Shown here one piece after another: positions 49,446-58,851 of a stretch of DNA of 64,000 bases. The position numbers were made by a program, and so were the translations under genes. Position 1 is the stretch's first letter. Each line of letters starts with the position of its first letter. The DNA is from Solea solea. Lineage: Eukaryota > Chordata > Actinopteri > Pleuronectiformes > Soleidae. The stretch spans positions 186,001-250,000 of the forward strand of contig NC_081154.1 of the NCBI RefSeq assembly GCF_958295425.1. The letters are read 5' to 3'. Under the pieces are notes generated by a model, which made no database searches, was not told the origin of the DNA, and was given only the letters and a program-made list of their open reading frames with translations.

Positions 49446-50230
49446 ACACACCATCTGTGACAGAAACGATGTTTAAAACTTTATGAAATTCAAAATTAAT
49501 TTCAATAAATCAGGACGGAGAAAAAACTGGATTAAAGAAAAAAGAAAGCAAATGAGTGTTGAGACAGTGAACAGTGGCGCTCTACTGACCTCTGCTGTAC
49601 ACAACAGGTATTACAGAACCCAAGAGGCTTTAACCTGAACTATGTACAAAATATAAAAACTGTCATTTAATGATTTAATCATTTTATCTGAATGTGATGA
49701 TTATCGAGCAAAAGGACGAAATTGTCAAAGAAACCTGGATAAAAGGCGTTGGCGGTCACTGTCGACACTAGCCACGCCCCTTTCCTTCAACGTGCCAATC
49801 ACCTGCCTCATAACAGCTGAAACAGACCTTTGTTCGTTTGTTTCAGACTCCGACAGCGATGAAACCTCAAGTGTCCGCGAGGTCTTCGGTGTCCAGCGAT
49901 TCGTCCGACAACTCGTCCAACTCTCCTCAGGTACGATGTGAGAGAATGAATGAATGAATGGGGCGGCCATCTTGATTTCACCTGAAGAGAAAAACATTCG
50001 ACGCTTACACAAATAAAGTCTAATATATATATATATATGTATTTTGATGATTCTAAAGGTTCTGTGTGTGTCTCCAGGTTGAGCGCCCCCGTGAGGCGGG
50101 CAACGGTCAGGGTCTGGGTCTGGGTCTGTCTCTGGCTCAGGCTCGAGAAAGAGCTCATCAGAAACGTGCCGCCAAGAAAGCCCCGCCCATGGCCTGGAGC
50201 AAGAGAAACGAACTTTTCAGCAACTTGTAA
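33961..50230 (+). CDS. nherf1: Na+/H+ exchanger regulatory factor 1 (two-PDZ scaffold)
   Basis: Six exons, phases consistent: 33961-34431, 45689-45859, 46678-46831, 47875-47921, 49847-49930, 50078-50230 (TAA); 359 residues against 358 in human NHERF1 (SLC9A3R1/EBP50). It links apical membrane proteins to ezrin and actin. PDZ1 is encoded in exon 1 (carboxylate-binding loop [12 protein letters not shown]). PDZ2 spans exons 2-3 ([20 protein letters not shown], then [15 protein letters not shown]). After a Ser-rich linker comes the ezrin-binding tail, [20 protein letters not shown], ending LFSNL. That ending is NHERF1-type; NHERF2 ends IFSNF. The last residues also form an internal PDZ ligand. 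ATG at 33961 opens directly into PDZ1, with an upstream in-frame region lacking another good start. Intron 1 is over 11 kb and full of repeats. Human NHERF1 and CASKIN2 are neighbours, as here. Confidence 0.96.
36701..37817 (+). mobile_element. TTAA-type DNA transposon with THAP-like frame, copy B
   Basis: It begins TTAAAGGGGACATATTATGC and ends GTATAATATGTCTCCTTTAA, so TTAA flanks both inverted ends. It is 1.1 kb, the longest of the three copies, and the only one with both the 200-bp segment at 37288-37500 and an unbroken THAP-like frame (37004-37267). The 11-bp TTAGCTCCACC unit before that frame occurs about five times. It lies in nherf1 intron 1. Confidence 0.85.
37004..37267 (+). CDS. THAP-like zinc-finger frame of transposon copy B
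   Basis: Eighty-seven residues, nearly identical to the copy A frame. It keeps RDKCAVGGC and the second metal pair as [11 protein letters not shown] (Leu for Ser). The few differences from copy A include silent ones, hinting that the frame was under protein-level constraint before insertion, though no rate was computed. It has no downstream catalytic domain within the element. Confidence 0.6.
   Translation: MRECRRGRKSGIMSTRRDKCAVGGCTVEHSVLHKLPASEDFIYEANVPDKVSKRVFVCLHHFTSDCGQRSLYLVRGRISPTYKHTHV
37997..38044. repeat. (AG)n microsatellite
   Basis: GAGAGAGA run of nearly 50 bp in nherf1 intron 1. Confidence 0.95.
38455..38937. mobile_element. hAT-like non-autonomous element
   Basis: The left end GGTGGTTCCCAAACACTGGG and the inverse right end ACTTTGGGAACCACTC match the CAGTGGTTCCCAAAC-type termini of hAT (Charlie-like) elements. 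The interior is A/T rich and non-coding. Flanking 8-bp sequences do not match, so the target duplication is lost or the boundaries are off by a few bases. A similar left end alone occurs at about 43030. Confidence 0.65.
40408..40697. mobile_element. hAT MITE with perfect 8-bp target duplication
   Basis: A 290-bp element with ends CAGCGTTTAAAAAAAAGCGG and the inverse AAGTAACGCTCCCAACGCTG is bounded on both sides by the identical octamer CTTCTCAG (40400-40407 and 40698-40705). Eight-base duplications with CAGCG-type ends are diagnostic of hAT transposition. The interior carries repeated AGTTACTTTT words and no coding capacity. Confidence 0.88.
42448..42604. repeat. Imperfect CTG/CAG trinucleotide tract
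   Basis: About 150 bp of CTG triplets interrupted by ATG and ACG (CTGATGCTGATG), in nherf1 intron 1. It opens poly-Ala, poly-Leu, poly-Gln and poly-Ser frames that are not supported as genes. The longest pure run is about ten CTG triplets. Confidence 0.95.
44831..45370. repeat. 60-bp minisatellite, nine near-perfect copies
   Basis: Nine exact-length units start every 60 bp at 44831, 44891 and so on to 45311 (unit begins GACATTAACCACGGCGTCAG). By eye the only internal difference is CGCGGCG in the second unit. Because 60 is a multiple of three, frames of more than 190 codons remain open on both strands. It is located about 300 bp upstream of nherf1 exon 2. Confidence 0.98.
45549..45650. repeat. 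(CA)n followed by (CACT)n
   Basis: About 70 bp of CA followed by eight CACT repeats, just upstream of the nherf1 exon 2 acceptor, with a further GT run at 45665-45686 abutting that acceptor. Confidence 0.96.
46832..47843. repeat. 1-kb ACACACTGTAACAC satellite in nherf1 intron 3
   Basis: CA runs punctuated by TGTAAC or TGTAGC every 15-30 bp start right at the donor of exon 46678-46831 and fill the intron up to about 30 bp before exon 47875-47921. Minus-strand frames of 200-300 codons made only of Cys, Val, Tyr and Ser codons result from the repeat. The regular TGTAA punctuation separates it from an ordinary CA microsatellite. Confidence 0.96.
48085..48232. repeat. GT/GCGT compound microsatellite
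   Basis: GTCTGTGTGTGTGCGTGCG-type repetition of about 150 bp in the nherf1 intron between exons 47875-47921 and 49847-49930. The same 1.9-kb intron carries CA tracts at 48637-48694 and 48857-48890 and a long ACGC run then CA at 49352-49445. No exon was seen in it. Confidence 0.93.
49018..49320. repeat. Interspersed repeat with TCCTCACAAAGACAT
   Basis: The series GTCTTAACCCTGAAAAA, TGTCCTCACAAAGACATAAA, a CA tract, then CTCAGAAATGAGGTTCTGCT and AGGACCAGGTTTTGG is also present in inverted orientation at 58820-59290. It is an interspersed repeat family surrounding a CA microsatellite. Confidence 0.7.
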
Positions 50231-50506
50231 ATATCGCAATCATCCTCATCACCGTCGTCATCGTCATCGCAGTTCTGTCTGTCAACTATGGAGAACCCAC
50301 GCAGATAATCCTCGTAAATGTTTTTTTAAACGTAAACGCGTGTTTACGTTTTACATAGAAACATTTTATTTTTTTGAATCCCGACGTTTAACAGTATTAT
50401 CTGATGATTTTGTTCTTTTAATTTTTCGGATTCTGCCACTATTTTTGAAAACGTCAGACTGTTAATATATGAAGATGAAGAAAGAAACAACGATAATGCA
50501 CAGAAA

Positions 50507-50512
50507 AATAAA
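50507..50512 (+). terminator. Poly(A) signal of nherf1
   Basis: AATAAA 277 bases after the stop; another AATAAA at 50606-50611. Confidence 0.6.
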
Positions 50513-53032
50513 TTATTGTCCGATTTTTTTTCTTTCTTTCTTAATTTTTTGAATGTTTTTTTTTTTTTTTTTAATCTATGTCAGACGTCTGCGATCAGCA
50601 ACTAGAATAAAGGACTTTGTCTTTACGTTGTATTTGTGAATGAATGAATAAATAACACAGATTGATTCTCAATGCTATGCTAACCTGTTTTTCGTGTGTG
50701 TACGGAAGCCCAGAAGTGTCAGAATTGCAAAATTAGATGTGGTCTTTTGTCGCGTTAGCCTCGGAGGTTTACGAAGAATTGTCCTTCCGCTGTGGCGATT
50801 TTTTATTTTTGTCCTTCCCACTATTGCCTGGCAGTGAAGCTGTAGCTGGACATGGTATACATCCCTAGCGGTGAAGTAACGTGTAAATATTTGAAGAGAT
50901 ATTAAACTTTTAAAGCTCTGCAGCTTATTTGTTTTATGTTTACCGCTAAACACTGCACTTATTTTTTTACTTTAAATGTGTCATTGTTAGCCGCTATCTG
51001 CTTCAAAGAAATGAGTTGCTAGCTAGGAATCTTGGGATACATTGGTCTTTGAAACAGCTTCAGTTTCACGTAAGAACATCACCACAGCAACAAAATCAAC
51101 ATCCATTTTTGTTTGAAATTATTTTTTGTAATGATGACGTTTGGGCTTCCGTACATTGATGTCATCATGAATCATGACGAGATGATTCTGTAAAATTCTT
51201 ATTTTTTCTCTCTCTTGTACATAGACATCGGGAATAAATGATCGGAGAGGAAAGCTGAAGATTCCTCTGTACGATATTTGTTGTTTTTGTTGATTCTGAT
51301 GAAAATTAAAGCTGCTCTTGTTGCTCCGATCGTTGTCAGCACACGTGGAAATAATGAAAATATAATTTAAAAAAATCATGTGAACTGATGTCGACTGTGC
51401 TGTAGAATTTACTCTTATATATAAATATCAATATTTGGATGAAATTGAATTGAGCCTCTTTTTTGTGACAGAAGTCGGGAAATATTTTACATTAGCAAGG
51501 AACGGGCACAGATATTTGTTAAGTTTGGTTCTACATTCGATCATTTTAAACAATTGAATAATAACTAATATGTTCAATACAAAAAACAGCTGTTCAATTC
51601 GTCTTCTGTCCACTTACGGCTGTCAAATGTGTGACCTCTCAAAAATGTGCAAAGTTTTACTGACAAAGAAAAGTAGAAACGTATTTTCTTACAGGACTTG
51701 CACACAAATCAGTTTTGTCTCCACCTTGTGGCCATTTACAAGAATACAAATTTCAGGCACTCAATCAAATGAAATAAAAACTTAGTGTCATTCATCCAAA
51801 AACATTATTTAAACCCAAATTTAAAAAGTGATTTGAATAAAAACAGACACTTGTTCATTATAATAAATTCTCTTTTTAATAAATGTCCAGAATGATATAG
51901 AGTCTCAGTTTTATTATCAATAATAATAATAAAAGTAACAGGCGTCGTCAAAACTGAACAGAGGAACAAAAACAGTGCTAAAACTAAAAATGTCTTGCGT
52001 TGTCGCGACATCAATAAAATCATCGTAAAAACAGGCTAATTCCCTGGTTTTATGTTACAGTACGACTGAGTCTTCCGTCAGTTAAAGTTAATAAGGATTA
52101 AACCGACCTCACAAACAAAAGCACCTTCTCGTATTTTTGTGTCGTTAACGTGAATAAAAGCAAACGGATGTAGCAACAAATTATGAAAACATTTAATGTG
52201 TCAAATGTACCTATTTTGTTCATTTTGTGTCTGAATCATGTTTCATTTTTAGAACTTTTATTTTGAAGGAGCAACTTCAGGCTTCCTCAGGGATGCTAAC
52301 CACTTAGCTCCTCCCACTTGCCTTCTCTGTTGGACTCCACCCACTATTTTAGCACCTAAGTCGCTCGCTTGGCTGTGAATGAGTTAGCGATAGCGTCACG
52401 CTAGCGACATGTAGCCGTGAGACTCCACCACCTTACAATGTCCTTCTTTGATTTGGTAAATAATTACAAAATTATTCGCTGATGATAATCTGAACATTAT
52501 GTGAAAGCAGGCATTAAAATCAACCTTCTTTTTGTTAAATATTCCATTTCAAAAATTACTTGTGAATTAATTTACAGATAAAGTAAAAAATATAAATTGG
52601 AATTTTTTGACTTTTTGCATCATTTTTTATTCTTTAAATGTACAATATGTTTTATCTTTTATTAAAAAACTAACTTTAAATGGCACATGACACACAGTTG
52701 CGACCTTTTTATAAAAACAGTAAATATTCCACTTTTTTTAAAGACAGAAAACGTCTCGTTTGTGCTGCTGAAGACAATTTAAAGACTTTGGTAAAAAAAA
52801 AAAAAAAAAAACTGCCTCATTTTATATAGAATATGAATATTTCTTACAATACAATAAAACAACTAAAAATTTCCCCTTGCGTTTTTTAAACAATAAGATA
52901 AGACGGGAATGCGGTCACGCCAATGTTTGAACCCATCGACGTTTCAAAATAAACAAACACTCGTATAAATATTCTCAGAATGAAGATTTCTGACACTCAA
53001 ACATTTACATATAACATGAATTAAATGGACCC

Positions 53033-53038
53033 TTTATT
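53033..53038 (-). terminator. Poly(A) signal of caskin2
   Basis: Minus-strand AATAAA about 265 bases after the caskin2 stop codon. Confidence 0.5.
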
Positions 53039-53059
53039 CCCTTTAGTGATAATGATGTG

Positions 53060-53091
<32 letters not shown>

Positions 53092-53302
53092 CACACACAC
53101 ACTTGTGGTTGCTATGGTAATGTCCCCAGGTGTGTGTCCTATGGCAAAGTGCTCAAGTCGGGAAAAAAACAATAATAAAATTAAGTAATAATAATTATAA
53201 TAAAGGAAAAGTTCTGCAGAAAAAATCCTCAGATGTGTGATTTAAAGTCTCCGATCTTTCTTACCACTCATCTCTGATTCCGATGTTTGTTTGTTTTTAA
53301 AT

Positions 53303-56300
53303 TCACTCCAACATGGCGTCCAGCTGATCGGCAAGATCGTCAAACATGTTGCTGATGTCGTCCAGAATGTTTCCCGCCGCCTTCACCGAACTCCCGCCGC
53401 CACTGCCACTGAGGAACAAACCCGACAATATTAGCATGTTAGCGGCGGTAAGGTTCGTAGATTTATCGTGCTGTGGTGTTTTGTTGTGTTTTTCTTGCCA
53501 CAAATTAAAACAAAGTACGTTACAAAGTTCAGATGCGGGAATAATCATCGGAAAAAATTTATTTTGTCACATAAACAGAACAGAATTTCTTAGGCTCCAA
53601 CCCCTTCCATTTTCATTGCGCTTAATTTCTTAGCTAACACAAGAAAATGGGAAAAAATGGGCCATTGCTAATGTGTGAGTTAGCAATGACTGTCACAACT
53701 CGATCTGAACTGGAAACACGATTTTTTCTACTTCCTGTCACACAGAACTACTTCCTGTCAAAACAGTTACGGTAGTTTTGGGGCCTTGAAATGAAATGTT
53801 ATATTTCGTTTCTTTCGAAGTTATAAAATTACACGTTTTATGGCTTAACGTGCAATTTACAATACAGATCACATGATAAGAATGACTACAGGAAGTTAAA
53901 GCCTGAGTTCTGATGGATTTGGTTAACAAACCAAAATTGTACAGTTTCACTGATGGATAGTTGTGAGACCCCACCCCTTATTTTGTCCTTCTCTGATTGG
54001 TTTGAAGAGTAAATGAACTTCAGAAGGTCTGATAGACTTCGAGGCTGTTTTTCTTCAACAACAGGTTTTAAAGGTTCAAATTTGAACCTCCTCCCTAAGT
54101 TTGAATAGATGTACAAAATTCAGACAATAAGGGACAACATTTCATTATTCGGATTCGGTTATTCTGGGAAATGTCACTTAACAATACCTCCTCAAGAATC
54201 GGGACCCACTACACTGAATGTGTAGCACAAAACATTGGCATTTACCTGTCCATGCCGTTCCCCTGAGCCAGTTTGTTCTCCACCACTTTGAGTGCAGCCT
54301 CCAGTGACGTGCTGGTCTGTTCCAGCCTCTTCTGAGCCAAAACCTCTAGACCGGCCACTCCCATTGGAGCTGATATGGCTTTACCTGTGGAATACGAGGG
54401 CGCCAGCGCCGGAGAGGGCGGAGCGACGTACGCGACACTCTGGATCACAGTGATGTTTTGTCCTGTGGAGTGTGAGGAGTGGATTTTAAATTCAGAACAC
54501 AAGTGAACTTGTTTGGAAAAGGGTCTTTTGTGGTGTTAAAGGGAACATATTATACCCTATTTCCCCAAGTTAAAATAGTTCCCTGGTGTCCTAATGAACA
54601 TGTCAGTGACATGCCTTGGTCAAAATACCATAAGGATGAAGCACCATAGCAGTTAAGCCAGCGGCGCGGCGAGCTGAATAAACTGCCGCTGTATGTGACT
54701 GTATCAGACCGGTGACTGTGCTCCGGAGACCTCGCCACCGCAGATCGCCGCTCGCCGCTGGCGATCAGCGGTGGCGAGGTCTCCGGAGCACAGTCAGTGC
54801 TGTCCCTATGTCTTTTTAACTGATTTTCACAGAGAGTGCAGCACCGCTGATCGCCAGCTGCTGTATGTGACTGTATCAGACTGAGTCTGTGCTCCGGTCC
54901 TGGAGGACGTACTGAATAAATATTTTTAATTAGGACGTGTCAGAATGGTCAGTTATGAGCTCCATGTGACCTTTTCTTAACAATGTGTGTGTTTGTACAT
55001 CGGTGAAATACGTCCCCTGACTAAATACAGCGACCGCTGGCCACAGTCTGATGTGAAGTGGTGCGAACACACGTTTGCTGACTTTATCCGGCACATTAGC
55101 TTCATATATAAAATCCTCTGAGGCTGGAAGTTTGTGTAAAACACTGTGCTCCACTGTGCAGCCACCAACAGCACACTTGTCCCTCCGCGTTGACATAATA
55201 CCGCTCTTCCTCCCTCGCCTGCACTCTCGCAGGGACAAGGTGGAGCTAAGGTGGAGCTAAGGTGGAGCTAAGGTGGAGCTCTCCAAGTAAACTTACTGGT
55301 GGGGCGGTAACATTCGCGGTGAAATGTGCATGCTGCCGTCATAAGCGCAGGGAATTCAACATCGAGTGTTTTATCGCCTATACTTACACTAAGGGGAACC
55401 ACGAAAACATGACTGAGTATTCTTTTTCCACACTTTGGCGACTGGTAGGGCCTCCAGAGTCCCAAATATAAGTATTAAAATGGTTAAAAAGTTGATTTTG
55501 CATAATATGTCCCCTTTAAGAGTTACCTGCTGATGAAAGCGAAGTCGTGCTGTACTGAGGGAGTCTGGATCCAGACACACCAGGAGACTTGAGTGGACTC
55601 TGCGGCCTGGACGTCACCATCTGTGGGTGTCTCCCAGGTTTGGGACTGGGTAAGCAGGTCTTTGGTGACACCGTGTGGATCTGAATGCTGGTTAGTTTAG
55701 GAATGGATGTTTGTGCAGTGGATTGAGCCGGAGCGACCACGACCTGAGGGGTTGGTTTGTAGTTCGGAGGTTGTTTCAGAGGACTGGAAGGTTTTGACAA
55801 GACAGGCGGCTTCGGTCCTTTTCCCATGGAGCCTACTCGGTGGAAAATGATCCTCTGAGGCTCTACATCGCACTGTGTCCTCAAATCCTCGTGTCCATTT
55901 CCACTGTTGCCGTCTCTGGTTGGTGTGGACGCCTCCTCTGGTGATGATGCTTCCTTGTCTTTGGGTTTGTGTCGTCTCTTCACCGTGTCGGACTCTTTCA
56001 GGTTGAACTCTGGTACGTCCAGGCCGTTTGGTGTCTGGATGCGTTCCTCCGTCAGCGTCTTAGCTTCAGCATCAGCCTGGGGGACGATGGCTATTCTGGG
56101 TCGTTGTTTGATGGTGAGATTTCCCTCCTCTGCAAAAGGCAGATGGTCAAAAGAGTTTCGCTTTGGAGATGCAGAAGCGTTCTTTGGTAGTCTTTCACTC
56201 TTTCTGTCTTTGTCTTCAGGTGTTCCCTCTGAACTTCCACTTCTGTGTCTGTTAGCGACCCCTTCTGTCCTTTCACTCTCTGTCCTCCTCAAACCACTTA

Positions 56301-58234
56301 GGCCCAGGATGGGGACGGGTTTATTGTGCTGTAGGATGATGTGGGACGGAATTCTGTGTGGACTCGGGGAGGAAACAGGGCTGAAATCTGAAGAAGCAGG
56401 GACTTGGGTCGGTGGAATATCGATCCTCCTCGATGGACTGCTGCCACTTCCTTGTAACCGTGCCGCGATGCTCTTCACGTTTGCTGCGCTCTCCATGTCC
56501 ACTTCTGCCTCCAAAGCCGCGTCCACCACGCTCCCGTTTTCCACCTGGCGTGGTGGGCTCCCGCTAACTGAGCTCATCCTCTTAGGTGGCGGCGGAGGCG
56601 GGCCTTTGCGCCTGGAGCGCACGGCGAAAGAGTGGCTGCGGTTTACATTCCGCTGAGCCCCGGTGGCGCTGGTATGTCCACGTCCTGGCCTGCGGGACAA
56701 TGTGGCGTAGGACGGCATGACCGCAGAGGACGAGGAGTTGCAGGACAGAGGGGGTTCGTCATCTTCGTCTGGCTCGCCATCGGACAGAGCGTAGCGAGTC
56801 AGGCTCTGAGCTCTCTTCTTGTGCAAGCTCTTCCGAGGGTCATTAGGTGGCGCTTGTCCAGGATGAGGCCCCAGCACAGGGACAGCTCCAGGCAGAGGCT
56901 TTGCGAGCACCTGCGGAGCCCCGGTGCCACCCCCTGCAGGAGCCTGGAGGTAATTGAAGGCCTTTTGTGAGGGAGAGGGCTGTGGGGAGGAGGAGGAAGG
57001 CGAAGGGGGCGGGTGCTGTGGCTGATAGAGGCGGGTCGACTGATAGTGTTTGGACTTGGGTGGAACTGCAGGATACGCGAAACGAGGCATTTTGCTAGGG
57101 GTTAGCGGCGGCGTGAGCATAGAGAACGGCAGTTTGTTGGGAGTCCCAGAGCGACTCTGGTGCTCCCACATCTCCGTGGGTCTCTGGCGCCCTCTGCCTA
57201 CAGGACTACCGCCTCCACGCTTGGCCTCCTCCGCTCCTCCACTCCCCAGACTCTCCTCAGACCGGCTGCACACTCTGCCCGACGACGACGTAGCCTGGTG
57301 CTCCTGAGAATACCCCGAGTTGGAATTCCCAGAATTCCCTGAGCCACGCGACCGCACACTACCGCTATCCTGACTGTCTGACAGGGCAGATCCACCTGCC
57401 GCAGAGGCCACGCCCCTGATACCAAACTCCTCCACGGCTCCCCCTCCGCCCGCCCTGCCCATCATGGCATTCTGCAGCTCTGTGCTCAGCTCACTGTCCT
57501 GGAAGGAGAGCAGGGCTCTGGGGGTGCGAGGGGAGGGGCAGCCGTGGTCCGACCCGGCGTCCAAGTGTATGTGCACGTTGTGTGTCTGTGTGTGTTCGAT
57601 GGCCACCAGCTCCAGAGCGGCGGATGGGTTCCGTCTCAAAGTCCCGGTCCTGTCGCTGTGGTTACGAGAGCGCTGCAGGTCGCAGAGTCTCTTCACCGCT
57701 AACATGAGCTTCTTCTGATGACCTGAAACGACAAAAACGGAAACCATCTCCTGAAGTCGGTGCAAACACGTGAGATTATGCCGTTTTTTGCTAAACAGCA
57801 GCATCAGTGTTAATCTGGTGTAAAAGCTAACCGAGTTTGGTGATGCCGATCTCCTGCAGGTCCTCCCACGTGATGTCTTTGACGATCGTGATGGAGTCGT
57901 AGCCGTTGTCGGACAATCTCTTCTGGTACTGAGGAAGTCCGATGACACTCAGCCACTCACCGAGGTCCGACTGCGACAACAAACACAGATTAAATGATTC
58001 GTCCTGCGTCTCAGTGGTTTGACACAATATAAGCACATTATTTTTCTTAAAGGGCAACGTTTTTTCCTCACAGGAATATAATCAGGCAGCCACTCGGGGA
58101 TACTCAGTTTGTTGATCTCCATGGAGATCTTCTTCCTGTGTCCAGGTTTGGTCACGCCGATGGCCGTCAAGTCCTGGAGAACAAAACTCAAGTCTACAGG
58201 TCTACAACAAATGTACACACACACACACACACCG

Positions 58235-58290
<56 letters not shown>

Positions 58291-58291
58291 G

Positions 58292-58354
<63 letters not shown>

Positions 58355-58689
58355 CTGGCGTCATCCTGCTGATGGTGGGGACGTCGTATCCCGAGCTGAT
58401 GAAGTTGGACGTGTAATGCTCCAACTGGAACTCACACAACCACTGGTAGATGGCTTCAGAGTCCTGGTGACAATGAGGAGGGAGGATTTAACACACACAT
58501 TAACAAACAAATGTCCAATATGTCCAAATGTTTTGGTCCCCACAAAGATGCGTGTACAAGGACACACTGGACTGAACTCACCTTGCCCTCCAGAAGCTGG
58601 TCTGGCCTGACGAAGCCTTTGTGAGGAGCGCCGTTGACCTGCCGCCGAGATCCACCTACAAAACACACAACCGTCAATCCACACAGACC

Positions 58690-58731
<42 letters not shown>

Positions 58732-58815
58732 CTGCAGGGTCACTGAAGGAAACAATGTAACACTGTTAACAGAACAGAAAACGTGAAATCAGACACGTAC
58801 ACACAATAGCTTTCA

Positions 58816-58851
<36 letters not shown>

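Larger units (their letters stand above)
50231..53302. other. nherf1 3' UTR, intergenic A/T-rich DNA, caskin2 3' UTR
   Basis: Poly(A) hexamers on the plus strand at 50507-50512 and 50606-50611 probably end nherf1 transcripts. On the minus strand TTTATT at 53033-53038 probably ends caskin2 transcripts. Between them is unusually A/T-rich, low-repeat sequence with a poly(A) run near 52794-52811 and a CAGA run at 53062-53091. No gene was recognised. Confidence 0.6.
54536..55519 (-). mobile_element. TTAA-type DNA transposon with broken THAP-like frame, copy C
   Basis: The element is inverted relative to copies A and B. Plus-strand ends are TTAAAGGGAACATATTATAC and GCATAATATGTCCCCTTTAA, with TTAA on both sides. 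It occupies almost the whole caskin2 intron between exons 57722-55527 and 54462-54246, ending only 8 bases from the large exon's splice donor. The 11-bp unit occurs about four times. Inside it, arms 54715-54749 and 54760-54794 form a 35-bp inverted repeat with one mismatch. Confidence 0.85.

Noticed and set aside
55907..56656. Plus-strand frame of about 250 codons
   Set aside because: Shadow of the large caskin2 exon, whose minus-strand frame continues across more than 700 codons with splice sites in phase.
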